NCBI GenBank assembly: GCA_021742025.1
Contig: JAIOWT010000032.1
Coordinates: forward strand, 1 to 9,030
Direction: 5' to 3'
DNA length: 9,030 nucleotides
DNA from: Candidatus Nanopelagicales bacterium
GTDB taxonomy: Bacteria; Actinomycetota; Actinomycetes; S36-B12; UBA5976
Part shown: piece by piece, positions 1 through 5,081 of the stretch
Layout of the letters: each line of letters begins with the position of its first letter
Numbering within the stretch: the first letter of the stretch is position 1
Translations under genes and position numbers: made by a program
The notes under the pieces: model-generated
The model's database searches: none
Seen by the model: the letters and a program-made list of their open reading frames with translations, nothing else
Told to the model about the DNA's origin: nothing

Positions 1-440
1 TCTGGCAGGATCGGAGTTTTTTCATCGACTAAATCGTCACCGAGTAAAACCGCAAATGGCTGATTGCTTACATGTTCTTTTGCCATGCTTACCGCGTGGC
101 CTAATCCCATCGGGACTCCTTGCCGTACGTAATGCATGGCGGCTAATTCAGCTAAGCCTGAAATTTTGCTTTGCATTTCAAAAGCTCCGCGATCAGCTAA
201 AGTTTGTTCCAAGCTTGGCGATCGATCAAAATGGTTTTCTAAGGATTCCTTGTTTCGACCGGTTACGAAAAGCACATCAGTTATGCCTGAGGCCACTGCT
301 TCTTCAACTACGTATTGGATAGCTGGTTTATCTACAACTGGCAGCATCTCTTTTGGGGTGGCCTTGGTGGCTGGCAAAAAACGCGTACCTAATCCCGCCA
401 CTGGAATTACGGCTTTATTGATTGCACCCCTGTTGCTCAT
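1..440 (-). CDS. galU: UTP-glucose-1-phosphate uridylyltransferase, N-terminal part (cut by window edge)
   Basis: GalU makes UDP-glucose from UTP and glucose-1-phosphate in the cytoplasm, supplying cell-envelope and sugar-nucleotide pathways. Translating the minus strand from the ATG at 440 gives 146 residues with no stop before the window edge; GalU is about 300 residues, so roughly half is seen. Residues 13-34 carry the nucleotide-binding signature [20 protein letters not shown], followed by [14 protein letters not shown] (37-48) and a GHAV segment with LLGDD near the visible end are also typical of the family. No good Shine-Dalgarno precedes the ATG, but TAAAGT ends 6 bases before it, which suggests a leaderless transcript. 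It diverges from the folate gene at 472, as galU does in mycobacteria (Rv0993/Rv0992c). The identification is firm; only the C-terminal half is unseen. Confidence 0.95.
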   Translation of the reverse strand, partial: MSNRGAINKAVIPVAGLGTRFLPATKATPKEMLPVVDKPAIQYVVEEAVASGITDVLFVTGRNKESLENHFDRSPSLEQTLADRGAFEMQSKISGLAELAAMHYVRQGVPMGLGHAVSMAKEHVSNQPFAVLLGDDLVDEKTPILP

Positions 441-446
441 ACCTAG

Positions 447-452
447 ACTTTA
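447..452 (-). promoter_or_regulatory. Putative -10 box for leaderless galU
   Basis: Read on the minus strand this is TAAAGT (TANNNT pattern). Exactly 6 bases separate it from the galU ATG at 440, so transcription would start at or next to the A of the start codon. No convincing -35 box was seen. This is inference from spacing only. Confidence 0.5.
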
Positions 453-459
453 CTGGCAA

Positions 460-465
460 TACGGT
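460..465 (+). promoter_or_regulatory. Putative -10 box for leaderless cyclo-ligase gene
   Basis: TACGGT (TANNNT pattern) ends 6 bases before the ATG at 472, mirroring the galU arrangement. A GAGGA at 467-471 touches the ATG directly and is too close to act as a normal ribosome binding site, which favours a leaderless start. Inference from spacing. Confidence 0.4.
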
Positions 466-471
466 TGAGGA

Positions 472-1038
472 ATGGTAAGTCGTTCTAAAGACACAGTGCG
501 CGAGCAATCTATCTCGGCGCGGGCTGCGCGAAGTAGCGCAGAAATTTCTGCTGCTGGATTGTCGATCGCAAATCACGACTGGGCCAATCTGTGCCAAGGC
601 CAACTCGTTACCTGCTTTGTGTCCATGGCAACTGAGCCACCAACGGCGCAGCTTCGTGCAAAGTTGCACAAGCTCGAAAAAGATGTGGTCTTGCCGATTA
701 TGAAACCAGGCAATTCCCTATCGTGGGGATTTGACGGCATGGATCTTGTAAAAAATAGTTTCGGAATTTTTGAACCATTGCCTGCAGAAATCGACATATC
801 TAGTGCAAGTGCGATTCTGATTCCAGCACTTCGAGTCGGCAAAGACGGTACTCGATTAGGCAGAGGCGCTGGTTACTACGACCGGGCCTTGGCCAAGGTG
901 CCATTACATGCTGCAGGTGGCCCAGTTCGAATTTGCTTGGTATTTGATGACGAAGTAGATGATTCAGTGCCGAGTGAAGCACATGATGAATTAGTTGATG
1001 TCATCGTGACACCGAGCCTAGTTATTCACGTTAGCTAA
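472..1038 (+). CDS. 5-formyltetrahydrofolate cyclo-ligase (MTHFS family)
   Basis: This enzyme converts 5-formyltetrahydrofolate to 5,10-methenyltetrahydrofolate using ATP, returning a storage folate to one-carbon metabolism. The 188-residue length is normal for the family. The key motif is LGRGAGYYDRAL at residues 129-140, matching the family's GxGxGYYDR nucleotide/folate site. Supporting segments are VLPIM (73-77), FGIFEP (97-102), ILIPALRVGKDG (115-126) and the C-terminal HDELVDVIVTP (171-181). ATG 472 is the first possible start because an in-frame TGA lies at 466-468. A GTG at 496 (residue 9) is a possible alternative, since family N-termini often begin close to the KDTVR segment. Its stop codon overlaps the convergent crcB stop inside the palindrome TTAGCTAA. 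Orthologues sit next to galU in mycobacteria. Confidence 0.93.
   Translation: MVSRSKDTVREQSISARAARSSAEISAAGLSIANHDWANLCQGQLVTCFVSMATEPPTAQLRAKLHKLEKDVVLPIMKPGNSLSWGFDGMDLVKNSFGIFEPLPAEIDISSASAILIPALRVGKDGTRLGRGAGYYDRALAKVPLHAAGGPVRICLVFDDEVDDSVPSEAHDELVDVIVTPSLVIHVS
1031..1038. repeat. 8-base palindrome holding both convergent stop codons
   Basis: TTAGCTAA is its own reverse complement. It contains the plus-strand TAA of the cyclo-ligase gene (1036-1038) and the minus-strand stop of crcB (1031-1033), so the two genes overlap tail to tail by 8 bases. It is too short to call a terminator. Confidence 0.6.
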
Positions 1039-1387
1039 ATAGATAGCGTCCCAAAACTATTCCGATCCCTGCAGCAATTACACCACTGGAAATCAAGCTC
1101 ACCGCGTAAATCAATGCTGGCCCGTACGCCGAGGCAGAAAGTCTTCGATGCAGCTGCAAACTCACACCACTAAATGTTGTTAGCGCACCGCAAAATCCAA
1201 GTCCCAGAATTACTTGCCAGTGTCCAGGTAGGGCAACAACAACTCCTAGTAAGAATGCGCCTACAACATTTACCAGCCAAGTTGCTCGTGGGAAAGCAGA
1301 TGAACCTACCGGCGGTAGGTAGTACTCAAGTGCAAACCGAACGAAGCCACCTAAGGCAGCCGCAAACATAAACAGCATCAAGTTCAT
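1031..1387 (-). CDS. crcB: CrcB/Fluc fluoride channel subunit (distal copy)
   Basis: Fluc/CrcB proteins are small four-helix membrane channels that let fluoride leave the cell; they work as antiparallel dimers, either of one protein or of two paired proteins. This 118-residue protein has the usual length and four hydrophobic segments (about 2-20, 34-54, 56-78 and 90-115). Family motifs seen are GGFVR (13-17), TWLVNVVGAF with the conserved Asn40, and GFCGALTTFSGVS (64-76) with TTFS. The second Phe expected three residues after Phe72 is Val75. Its ATG overlaps the stop codon of the upstream crcB as ATGA, indicating translational coupling and 1:1 production. It is the last gene of the minus-strand FmdB-crcB-crcB operon. 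Confidence 0.93.
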   Translation of the reverse strand: MNLMLFMFAAALGGFVRFALEYYLPPVGSSAFPRATWLVNVVGAFLLGVVVALPGHWQVILGLGFCGALTTFSGVSLQLHRRLSASAYGPALIYAVSLISSGVIAAGIGIVLGRYLFS

Positions 1388-1749
1388 CGGCGATTACCAA
1401 GCATGCTGCCAATGTGCGTTGCTGCAACCCCGATTGCAAACGTTGCTATGACATACGTGATTGAAATAACCGGTGTGGTCGCAAGATTCAGAGTTTCAAC
1501 CGCTATTGCCGAAAATGTTGTGAAACCCCCGAGTACACCAGTTACAACAAAGTGGCGACGAGTTTCGTTATTCATAATGTTTGGTGAACTAGCGACCAAA
1601 CCAATAAGCAATGCGCCAACGACATTGACTATGAAAGTTGACCATGGAAAAGATGTCGTGCTTGGAGTTTGAATCCAGTATGAGATTTGTAACCGAGCCA
1701 GCGAACCAATGACTGCCCCAAGAGCGGCAACTAGTCCAAACTTAAGCAC
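1384..1749 (-). CDS. crcB: CrcB/Fluc fluoride channel subunit (proximal copy)
   Basis: This is the second member of a tandem crcB pair, most likely the partner subunit of a two-protein fluoride channel. I chose the GTG at 1749, giving 121 residues, because the first helix starts right after it (LKFGLVAALGAVIGSLAR). The longer reading frame upstream is Arg/Gln/Pro-rich and is only the shadow of the FmdB gene in another frame. Motifs are GSLARLQIS (15-23), WSTFIVNVVGALLIG (36-50) with the conserved Asn42, and GVLGGFTTFSAIAVE (71-85). The second pore Phe position is Ile82 instead of Phe. The gene overlaps the FmdB stop by 8 bases and the next crcB by 4. No separate ribosome binding site is evident, so translation is probably coupled to FmdB. 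Confidence 0.9.
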   Translation of the reverse strand: MLKFGLVAALGAVIGSLARLQISYWIQTPSTTSFPWSTFIVNVVGALLIGLVASSPNIMNNETRRHFVVTGVLGGFTTFSAIAVETLNLATTPVISITYVIATFAIGVAATHIGSMLGNRR

Positions 1750-2035
1750 TTGGGCTTGGAGTACTTGGCGCTGTTGCGGGCGCGGGCGCTGCGGGAGTTG
1801 CTGGTGTTGACGCGGAACTGGAATCCGTTGCACTCGGCGTGGCTGAGGATGTCGTGCCGCGCGAATCGTTTCGGTAAAAACCGGAACCCTTGAAAACAAC
1901 ACCGACTGAGCCATAAACCTTTTTCAAGGCCTCAGCTTTACATTCTGGACAAGTTGTAAGCGCGTCGTCAGAAAAGGATTGGACTGCCTCAAGCGGCGCA
2001 TCGCATTGGCCGCAAACGTATTGATAAGTAGGCAT
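1742..2035 (-). CDS. FmdB-family zinc-ribbon protein (Rv0991c/Ruc-like)
   Basis: This is a 97-residue protein with an N-terminal FmdB zinc ribbon: MPTYQYVCGQC at the start, with CxxC pairs at Cys8/Cys11 and Cys29/Cys32, and the typical FKGSGFYRNDSR at 48-59. Residues 60-97 are a disordered tail of almost only Ser, Thr, Ala and Pro. This layout and the place beside the 5-formyltetrahydrofolate cyclo-ligase match mycobacterial Rv0991c, described as a redox-regulated chaperone (Ruc) in which oxidation of the zinc cysteines activates a disordered tail. That function is carried over by similarity and is not proven here. The ATG at 2035 has AAAGGA 4 bases upstream. It is the first gene of a tightly overlapping operon with two crcB genes. 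Confidence 0.9.
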   Translation of the reverse strand: MPTYQYVCGQCDAPLEAVQSFSDDALTTCPECKAEALKKVYGSVGVVFKGSGFYRNDSRGTTSSATPSATDSSSASTPATPAAPAPATAPSTPSPSA

Positions 2036-2039
2036 GATT

Positions 2040-2045
2040 TCCTTT
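2040..2045 (-). promoter_or_regulatory. Shine-Dalgarno site of the FmdB-crcB-crcB operon
   Basis: On the minus strand this reads AAAGGA, 4 bases before the ATG at 2035. It is one of the few clear ribosome binding sites in the window. A possible -10 box TACGAT lies at 2062-2057 on the same strand, implying a short leader of about 15 bases. No fluoride-riboswitch sequence is visible in the gap 2036-2116. Confidence 0.55.
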
Positions 2046-2101
2046 CGACTCCCGTAATCGTACCTGTGGACAAATTAACTCGCGAAATCTGGATTTGGAC
2101 T

Positions 2102-2107
2102 TATCGT
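2102..2107 (+). promoter_or_regulatory. Putative -10 box for the SAF-domain gene
   Basis: TATCGT (TANNNT) ends 9 bases before the ATG at 2117, and no Shine-Dalgarno lies between them, so the mRNA would have little or no leader. No clear -35 box is seen. Weak evidence. Confidence 0.35.
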
Positions 2108-2116
2108 GGCACAACT

Positions 2117-2752
2117 ATGAAAAACCTTGAATTTCTCTATAAGTACTATCCATTGGTTGTGAGGTATCGCCGCTCAATCGCAGCCTCACTTGCAGGTCTT
2201 GGAACCTTCATCGCCCTTAGTCTCTTTCTTCCAGGGCCTGGCTCACAAACCAAAGTCTTAGTTGCCACGGAATCACTGGCAGCTGGTAGGACTTTGACTG
2301 CTTCAGACTTCACAGCCAAATCACTTCCAAATGATTCGTCTTGGGATTCGTTGCAGCCTGAATCAAGTGACTTAGTCGGGCGAGTTTTGGCGCGCTCACT
2401 TGCGCCTAATCAACCAATCAGTAGTAACGATTTGGTTGGCTCTGGATTACTCTCAGGTCTGCCAGAAAACTACGTTGCGGTTTCGATTCCAGTAAGTGCC
2501 AGCACGAGTAGTTCGCTCTTAAATGTTGGAAATATGATCGACGTTTACGGCGCGAGCAACGATGGATTAAACAATGGGGTTTTAATCGCCTCGCGTGCCA
2601 GGATCTTGGCAATTCCAAGTCAAGGTGGTGGCTCTATGTTTTCTGGTGGGGCGACCAGTAACTCGATCATCGTTGGAGTGGATTCCGTAGCGGCGATAAG
2701 CATTGCTGGCAGCGCTTCCAATCAAGGATTCACCATCGCGCTGCTTCCTTAG
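2117..2752 (+). CDS. Membrane-anchored SAF-domain protein, CpaB/RcpC-like
   Basis: The protein has 211 residues: a short basic N-terminus, one membrane segment (about 21-39) and then an outside domain. Residues 45-107 look like a SAF domain, with KVLVATESLAAGRTLTASDF and the later LVGRVLARSLAPNQPIS. Residues 119-168 resemble the RcpC/CpaB segment that follows SAF in Flp-pilus assembly proteins (YVAVSIPVSAST, then VGNMIDVYG). The end is Gly/Ser-rich (169-182) before a final beta-like stretch. CpaB works at the cell envelope in Tad/Flp pilus export, but no other tad gene is visible here, and lone SAF proteins are common in actinobacteria, so its real role is unknown. The ATG at 2117 is chosen because the frame upstream runs back into the FmdB gene and lacks a signal sequence. 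It diverges from the FmdB operon. Confidence 0.8.
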   Translation: MKNLEFLYKYYPLVVRYRRSIAASLAGLGTFIALSLFLPGPGSQTKVLVATESLAAGRTLTASDFTAKSLPNDSSWDSLQPESSDLVGRVLARSLAPNQPISSNDLVGSGLLSGLPENYVAVSIPVSASTSSSLLNVGNMIDVYGASNDGLNNGVLIASRARILAIPSQGGGSMFSGGATSNSIIVGVDSVAAISIAGSASNQGFTIALLP

Positions 2753-2776
2753 ATACTGGTGGCTATAAATATTGTC

Positions 2777-2797
2777 GTTAAGTAGTGTCTTCTTAAC
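2777..2797. repeat. Weak inverted repeat between convergent genes
   Basis: GTTAAG (2777-2782) and CTTAAC (2792-2797) could form a 6-base stem with a 9-base loop. It lies between the SAF gene and the convergent small gene and covers the latter's stop codon (2793-2795). It is AT-rich and has no U-tract, so a terminator role is doubtful. Confidence 0.25.
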
Positions 2798-2972
2798 CGT
2801 GATGTGGCGGGACATCTTCAAGTAATTCGCGATCCCGATTGGAAGGCGGCGCAACATCATCGCTGGTTTGTTCCGGTGTTAATTCAACATCATCAAGCAG
2901 TGCGCGCAACCGTGCTGAACTCTTGGCTTTTTCATCCAAGGTTTTATCAGGATTTTCTGGGGTTGAACTCAT
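2793..2972 (-). CDS. Small acidic actinobacterial protein of unknown function (59 aa)
   Basis: Translating the minus strand from the ATG at 2972 gives 59 residues ending in TAA at 2793-2795. The protein starts MSSTPENPDKTLDEKAKSS, is rich in Asp and Glu, has no hydrophobic segment, and ends NRDRELLEDVPPHHG. The N-terminal half includes a likely helix (SARLRALLDDV). Short actinobacterial proteins ending in a charged helix followed by PPHH or PPHW exist, as far as I recall, which supports a real gene; I cannot name a function. The frame fills almost exactly the space between the SAF gene and the FAD oxidoreductase. AGGAG lies just before the ATG, with only one base between, so initiation is not textbook. 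The competing plus-strand frames here look less protein-like. Confidence 0.65.
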   Translation of the reverse strand: MSSTPENPDKTLDEKAKSSARLRALLDDVELTPEQTSDDVAPPSNRDRELLEDVPPHHG

Positions 2973-2977
2973 ACTCC

Positions 2978-2983
2978 TATGCT
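2978..2983 (+). promoter_or_regulatory. Possible -10 box for the oxidoreductase gene
   Basis: TATGCT fits TANNNT and would start a transcript near 2990, giving a leader of about 47 bases before the ATG at 3037. A second candidate, TAAGGT, lies at 2990-2995. Neither has an obvious -35 box. Confidence 0.25.
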
Positions 2984-3036
2984 GTTACCTAAGGTATGAA
3001 AAACCTAATTCAAACTGCAACTGAAATGGATATGCA

Positions 3037-4161
3037 ATGGGCATCGTTTGGGATATCAACGTTGAACGCCCAGAATTTGCACAACTCACATCGAATCTTG
3101 AAGCGGACCTTGTTGTTGTAGGCCTTGGTGGCTCTGGGCTAACTGCCTTATTGCACGCAGCACAACGTGGCTTGTCTGTGATCGGGATAGATGCCGATCG
3201 AATTGCTGCCGGAGCTGCGGGACGCAATGGTGGATTACTCCTGGCCGGCATTGCAGATTTTCACCACAACGTTCGAAAAGATTTTGGCGTCGAACGGGCT
3301 AAGGCGCTTTACCAGCACACTCTGGATGAAATGGATCGCATCGAAGCAACTACTCCCGAGGCCGTATCTCGAATCGGTGCCCTGCGCATCGCAGAACTAA
3401 ACCGTGGTGACGATGCCGAAGAGTTGGCCGATACTTACGCCCATCGTGATGCCTTGCTATCTGATGGATTTCCAGTTGAAAGTTATGAAGGTGAGCAAGG
3501 GGTAGGAATCGTGATTCCAACAGATGGAACGTTTCACCCTGCCAAGCGTGCCGTGCTGTTAGCAAAACTTGCCCAAGCTGCTGGCGCCCAAATCTTTACT
3601 CACTCACCAGCAATCAAGATTGAATCAGGACTTGTCACAACTGATCAAGGCAGCATCAAGGCCAAGCATGTTGTGGTCGCAGTTGATGGCAACTTAGGCA
3701 AAGTGCTTCCTGAAGTTTCTGATTTAGTGCAGCCAACTCGCTTGCAAATGATTTCAACGGAACCTGAGACAAAAATTAAGTTGAAGTACGCGGTTTACAT
3801 TCGACAGGGCTGGGACTACTGGCAACAACTTCCAGATGGTCGAATCGCCATCGGAGGCGGCCGAGATCTTGCTTTAGACGAAGAAGCAACTGACGTAGTT
3901 GAACCAACAAAAGTGATGCGCGATTATCTAGAACGCAAACTGCAAGATATAGGTGTGACCGCGCCAGTGGAACATCATTGGGCTGCAATCGTTAGCTACA
4001 CCGACTCTGGGTTGCCTATTGTGAAAGAAGTTCAACCCGGCGTATGGGCAGTTGGTGCTTATTGCGGTACCGGAAACGTTGTTGGTGCACTTTTGGCTCG
4101 AAGTGTGGTTGATCAATGTATCGACGGACGAAGCCAAGTGATCGCAGACTTTGCGAGTTAG
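3037..4161 (+). CDS. FAD-dependent oxidoreductase, DAO family
   Basis: This is a 374-residue flavoenzyme of the D-amino-acid/amine oxidase (DAO) fold, related to glycine/sarcosine and gamma-glutamylputrescine oxidases. The Rossmann site is at 25-52: LVVVGLGGSGLTA, then an acidic residue (Asp52) closing the second strand in VIGIDAD. GAAGRNGGLL (59-68) is the family's second FAD contact. The C-terminal GTGNVVGALLARS (344-356) is the last FAD-binding stretch. The middle region sets the substrate and gives no clear clue. ATG 3037 is the first start after an in-frame TGA (3022-3024), and there is only a weak GGA before it. The next gene begins 4 bases after its stop, so the two are probably co-transcribed. 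The family is sure; the substrate is not known. Confidence 0.88.
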   Translation: MGIVWDINVERPEFAQLTSNLEADLVVVGLGGSGLTALLHAAQRGLSVIGIDADRIAAGAAGRNGGLLLAGIADFHHNVRKDFGVERAKALYQHTLDEMDRIEATTPEAVSRIGALRIAELNRGDDAEELADTYAHRDALLSDGFPVESYEGEQGVGIVIPTDGTFHPAKRAVLLAKLAQAAGAQIFTHSPAIKIESGLVTTDQGSIKAKHVVVAVDGNLGKVLPEVSDLVQPTRLQMISTEPETKIKLKYAVYIRQGWDYWQQLPDGRIAIGGGRDLALDEEATDVVEPTKVMRDYLERKLQDIGVTAPVEHHWAAIVSYTDSGLPIVKEVQPGVWAVGAYCGTGNVVGALLARSVVDQCIDGRSQVIADFAS

Positions 4162-4165
4162 CCAC

Positions 4166-5047
4166 ATGACTACTGAAATATTGCCCGCCGAAGTTTGGCA
4201 CAGACTGCGTAAGGATCACCAAGCAATCGTGCTGCCGTGGATAACTCCGCGCCTCGAGCGCCGGTCCCGACATGAAAGCCACCCAGTCGATGACTTCTTG
4301 TTCGAGTACTACCCAATCAGCACCAACAAGTTGCTAACTTGGCATCCTGGATTTGGGTTTGCCCTTGTGGCTAATGAAGCCGACCTAGAGGAGTTTCCAT
4401 CTGGTGCTTACGAGTTAGTTGATAGTGCGATTCGAATTCGTCGCGAGTGGCTAACCAAGAATCAAGAAGCAGCTACTGGCCTGATCAGTTTCCTAACTAA
4501 AACCCAAGAGCGCCCAATTCGATCCGGCTGTTTTGGTCTGCACGAATGGGCAATGGTTCTTGGAACTGAAGAGGTCAGACATGAGAAGTGGCCATTACGA
4601 CTTAGTCAAGAACAGATTCGTGCAACTATCGATGAAGTTGGGTTGCGTTGCACTCACTTTGACGCCTTTAGATTCTTCACACCCATTGCCGTGCCCCTTA
4701 ATCCTTTGCAATTAACGCCAGTCGATAAAAATGAAGTTGAGCAACCAGGTTGCCTGCATGCAAACATGGATTTGTATAAATACGCACAGCGATTTGCGCC
4801 GATCGTTGGATCGCAAATTGTCCGAAGCGCATTTGCATTAGCTAAGGACATTAGAACTGTTGACATGCAAACAGCTCCTTATGATTTAGCGGATCTTGGT
4901 GTAATTCCAATTCCAGTCGAAACCGAAGTTGGTAGAAATGAATTTGCAAAACTACAAGTTGGTTTTGCAGAGCGCGCTCAATTACTACGAAGCGAATTAA
5001 TCGAGGCATTGAAATCTGCGTATGTATCGGCAGAAATCAAGGGATAA
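4166..5047 (+). CDS. Conserved actinobacterial protein, commonly labelled 3-methyladenine DNA glycosylase
   Basis: The 293-residue protein belongs to a family conserved in actinobacteria and usually annotated as 3-methyladenine DNA glycosylase, from my memory of related sequences. I see no helix-hairpin-helix or other known glycosylase motif, so that function is unproven. Conserved-looking blocks are HPVDDFLFEYY (39-49), WHPG (59-62), CFGLHEWAMV (122-131), RCTHFDAFRFFTP (161-173), EQPGCLHANMDLYKYA (192-207) and DIRTVDMQTAPYDL (228-241). The Cys/His pairs (Cys122/His126, Cys162/His164, Cys196/His198) could bind a metal or cofactor. No signal peptide or membrane segment is seen. ATG 4166 is preferred over the TTG at 4151, which would overlap the oxidoreductase by 11 bases. 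The 4-base gap implies an operon with that gene. Confidence 0.8.
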   Translation: MTTEILPAEVWHRLRKDHQAIVLPWITPRLERRSRHESHPVDDFLFEYYPISTNKLLTWHPGFGFALVANEADLEEFPSGAYELVDSAIRIRREWLTKNQEAATGLISFLTKTQERPIRSGCFGLHEWAMVLGTEEVRHEKWPLRLSQEQIRATIDEVGLRCTHFDAFRFFTPIAVPLNPLQLTPVDKNEVEQPGCLHANMDLYKYAQRFAPIVGSQIVRSAFALAKDIRTVDMQTAPYDLADLGVIPIPVETEVGRNEFAKLQVGFAERAQLLRSELIEALKSAYVSAEIKG

Positions 5048-5068
5048 TTTCCACTAACTTAAAAACGG

Positions 5069-5074
5069 TAAGAT
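5069..5074 (+). promoter_or_regulatory. Putative -10 box for the leaderless exchanger gene
   Basis: TAAGAT is a strong TANNNT box and ends 7 bases before the ATG at 5082, with no Shine-Dalgarno between, so transcription would begin at the start codon. It is the best leaderless candidate in the window. It sits in the 34-base gap after the previous gene, so the exchanger probably has its own promoter. Confidence 0.55.
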
Positions 5075-5081
5075 TTGAGTT

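Noticed and set aside
1384..1914. A longer 176-residue version of the proximal crcB gene
   Set aside because: Its first 55 residues are an Arg/Gln/Pro-rich shadow of the FmdB gene; the first real helix follows the GTG at 1749.
1979..2116. An extended start for the SAF-domain gene inside the FmdB gene
   Set aside because: The added 46 residues are antisense to FmdB and do not look like a signal or domain; ATG 2117 sits right before the membrane anchor.
2036..2116. Fluoride riboswitch upstream of the crcB operon
   Set aside because: The minus-strand leader lacks the GATGG-type conserved bases of the crcB motif, and the predicted leader is only about 15 bases.
2804..3024. Two plus-strand frames of about 60 residues across the SAF/oxidoreductase gap
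   Set aside because: Their composition is unlike a natural small protein, and the minus-strand 59-residue frame explains the region better.
2996..3121. A 41-codon frame starting ATGAAAAACC that overlaps the start of the FAD oxidoreductase
   Set aside because: It has no recognisable protein features, ends inside the oxidoreductase in another frame, and the oxidoreductase frame is clearly coding from 3037.
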